Shown here: piece after piece, positions 5,506 to 5,557 of the stretch
Layout of the letters: each line of letters starts with the position of its first letter
Position numbering within the stretch: the first letter of the stretch is position 1
DNA from: Pseudomonadota bacterium
GTDB lineage: Bacteria; Pseudomonadota; Gammaproteobacteria; Steroidobacterales; Steroidobacteraceae
Length of the DNA stretch: 5,557 nucleotides
Direction of reading: 5' to 3'
Assembly: GCA_003242495.1 (NCBI GenBank)
Contig: QGUO01000262.1
Span: 1-5,557 of the forward strand
Position numbers and translations under genes: made by a program
The notes under the pieces: model-generated
Told to the model about the DNA's origin: nothing
The model's database searches: none
What the model saw: the letters and a program-made list of their open reading frames with translations, nothing else

Positions 5506-5557
5506 TCACTCGCGCAAGGCGACCACGACCACCGACTTCGGCGGCAGATCGAACACC
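5506..5557 (-). CDS. C-terminal end of a possible glycoside hydrolase (partial)
   Basis: The minus-strand frame entering at the window edge encodes VFDLPPKSVVVVALRE and stops at TGA 5508-5506. The start and nearly all of the gene lie beyond the window. An ending of the type 'F-x-L-P-P-x-S-V-x-V-[LV]-x-L' is typical of the last strand of the C-terminal beta-sandwich in glycoside hydrolases such as alpha-L-arabinofuranosidases (GH51) and beta-xylosidases (GH39). That would fit a pentose-polysaccharide locus. Only 16 residues are visible, so the family cannot be fixed. The gene reads in the same direction as the SDR, 285 bases upstream of it. Confidence 0.5.
   Translation of the reverse strand, partial: VFDLPPKSVVVVALRE

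Overview
The window reads as GC-rich proteobacterial chromosomal DNA. Coding density is high, the intergenic gaps are 129 to 285 bases, and there are no mobile elements, RNA genes or CRISPR repeats. A Caulobacter-type D-xylonate dehydratase, a 2,3-bisphosphoglycerate-dependent phosphoglycerate mutase and a tail resembling the large NAD-specific glutamate dehydrogenase together suggest a gamma- or alphaproteobacterial heterotroph that degrades plant polysaccharides. The lineage is an inference.

Layout, left to right. At 1-90 is the extreme C-terminus of a plus-strand gene, probably the large NAD-glutamate dehydrogenase, followed by a perfect 13-bp hairpin. At 220-972 is gpmA (glycolysis), with an extended -10 promoter just upstream and GC hairpins downstream. 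At 1192-2412 is a secreted-type aldose 1-epimerase (mutarotase). It overlaps by an ATGA junction with the D-xylonate dehydratase gene at 2409-4211, so these two form a translationally coupled pair. A 223-base convergent intergenic region follows. At 4435-5220, on the minus strand, is a C-factor-like short-chain dehydrogenase with an apparent N-terminal signal peptide. A 285-base intergenic stretch holds a palindromic operator-like site and a short direct repeat. At 5506-5557, on the minus strand, are the last residues of another protein whose ending resembles the C-terminal beta-sandwich of arabinofuranosidase or xylosidase-type glycoside hydrolases.

Functionally, the core is an oxidative (Weimberg/Dahms-type) D-xylose module. 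The mutarotase would supply the anomer used by a xylose-oxidising enzyme, and the dehydratase converts D-xylonate to 2-dehydro-3-deoxy-D-xylonate. The xylose dehydrogenase, lactonase and downstream enzymes are not in the window. The mutarotase appears to be exported and the dehydratase cytosolic, which raises the possibility that xylose is oxidised in the periplasm and taken up as xylonate. No clearly new system was recognised. The more unusual points are the possible dual start of the mutarotase and the exported SDR.
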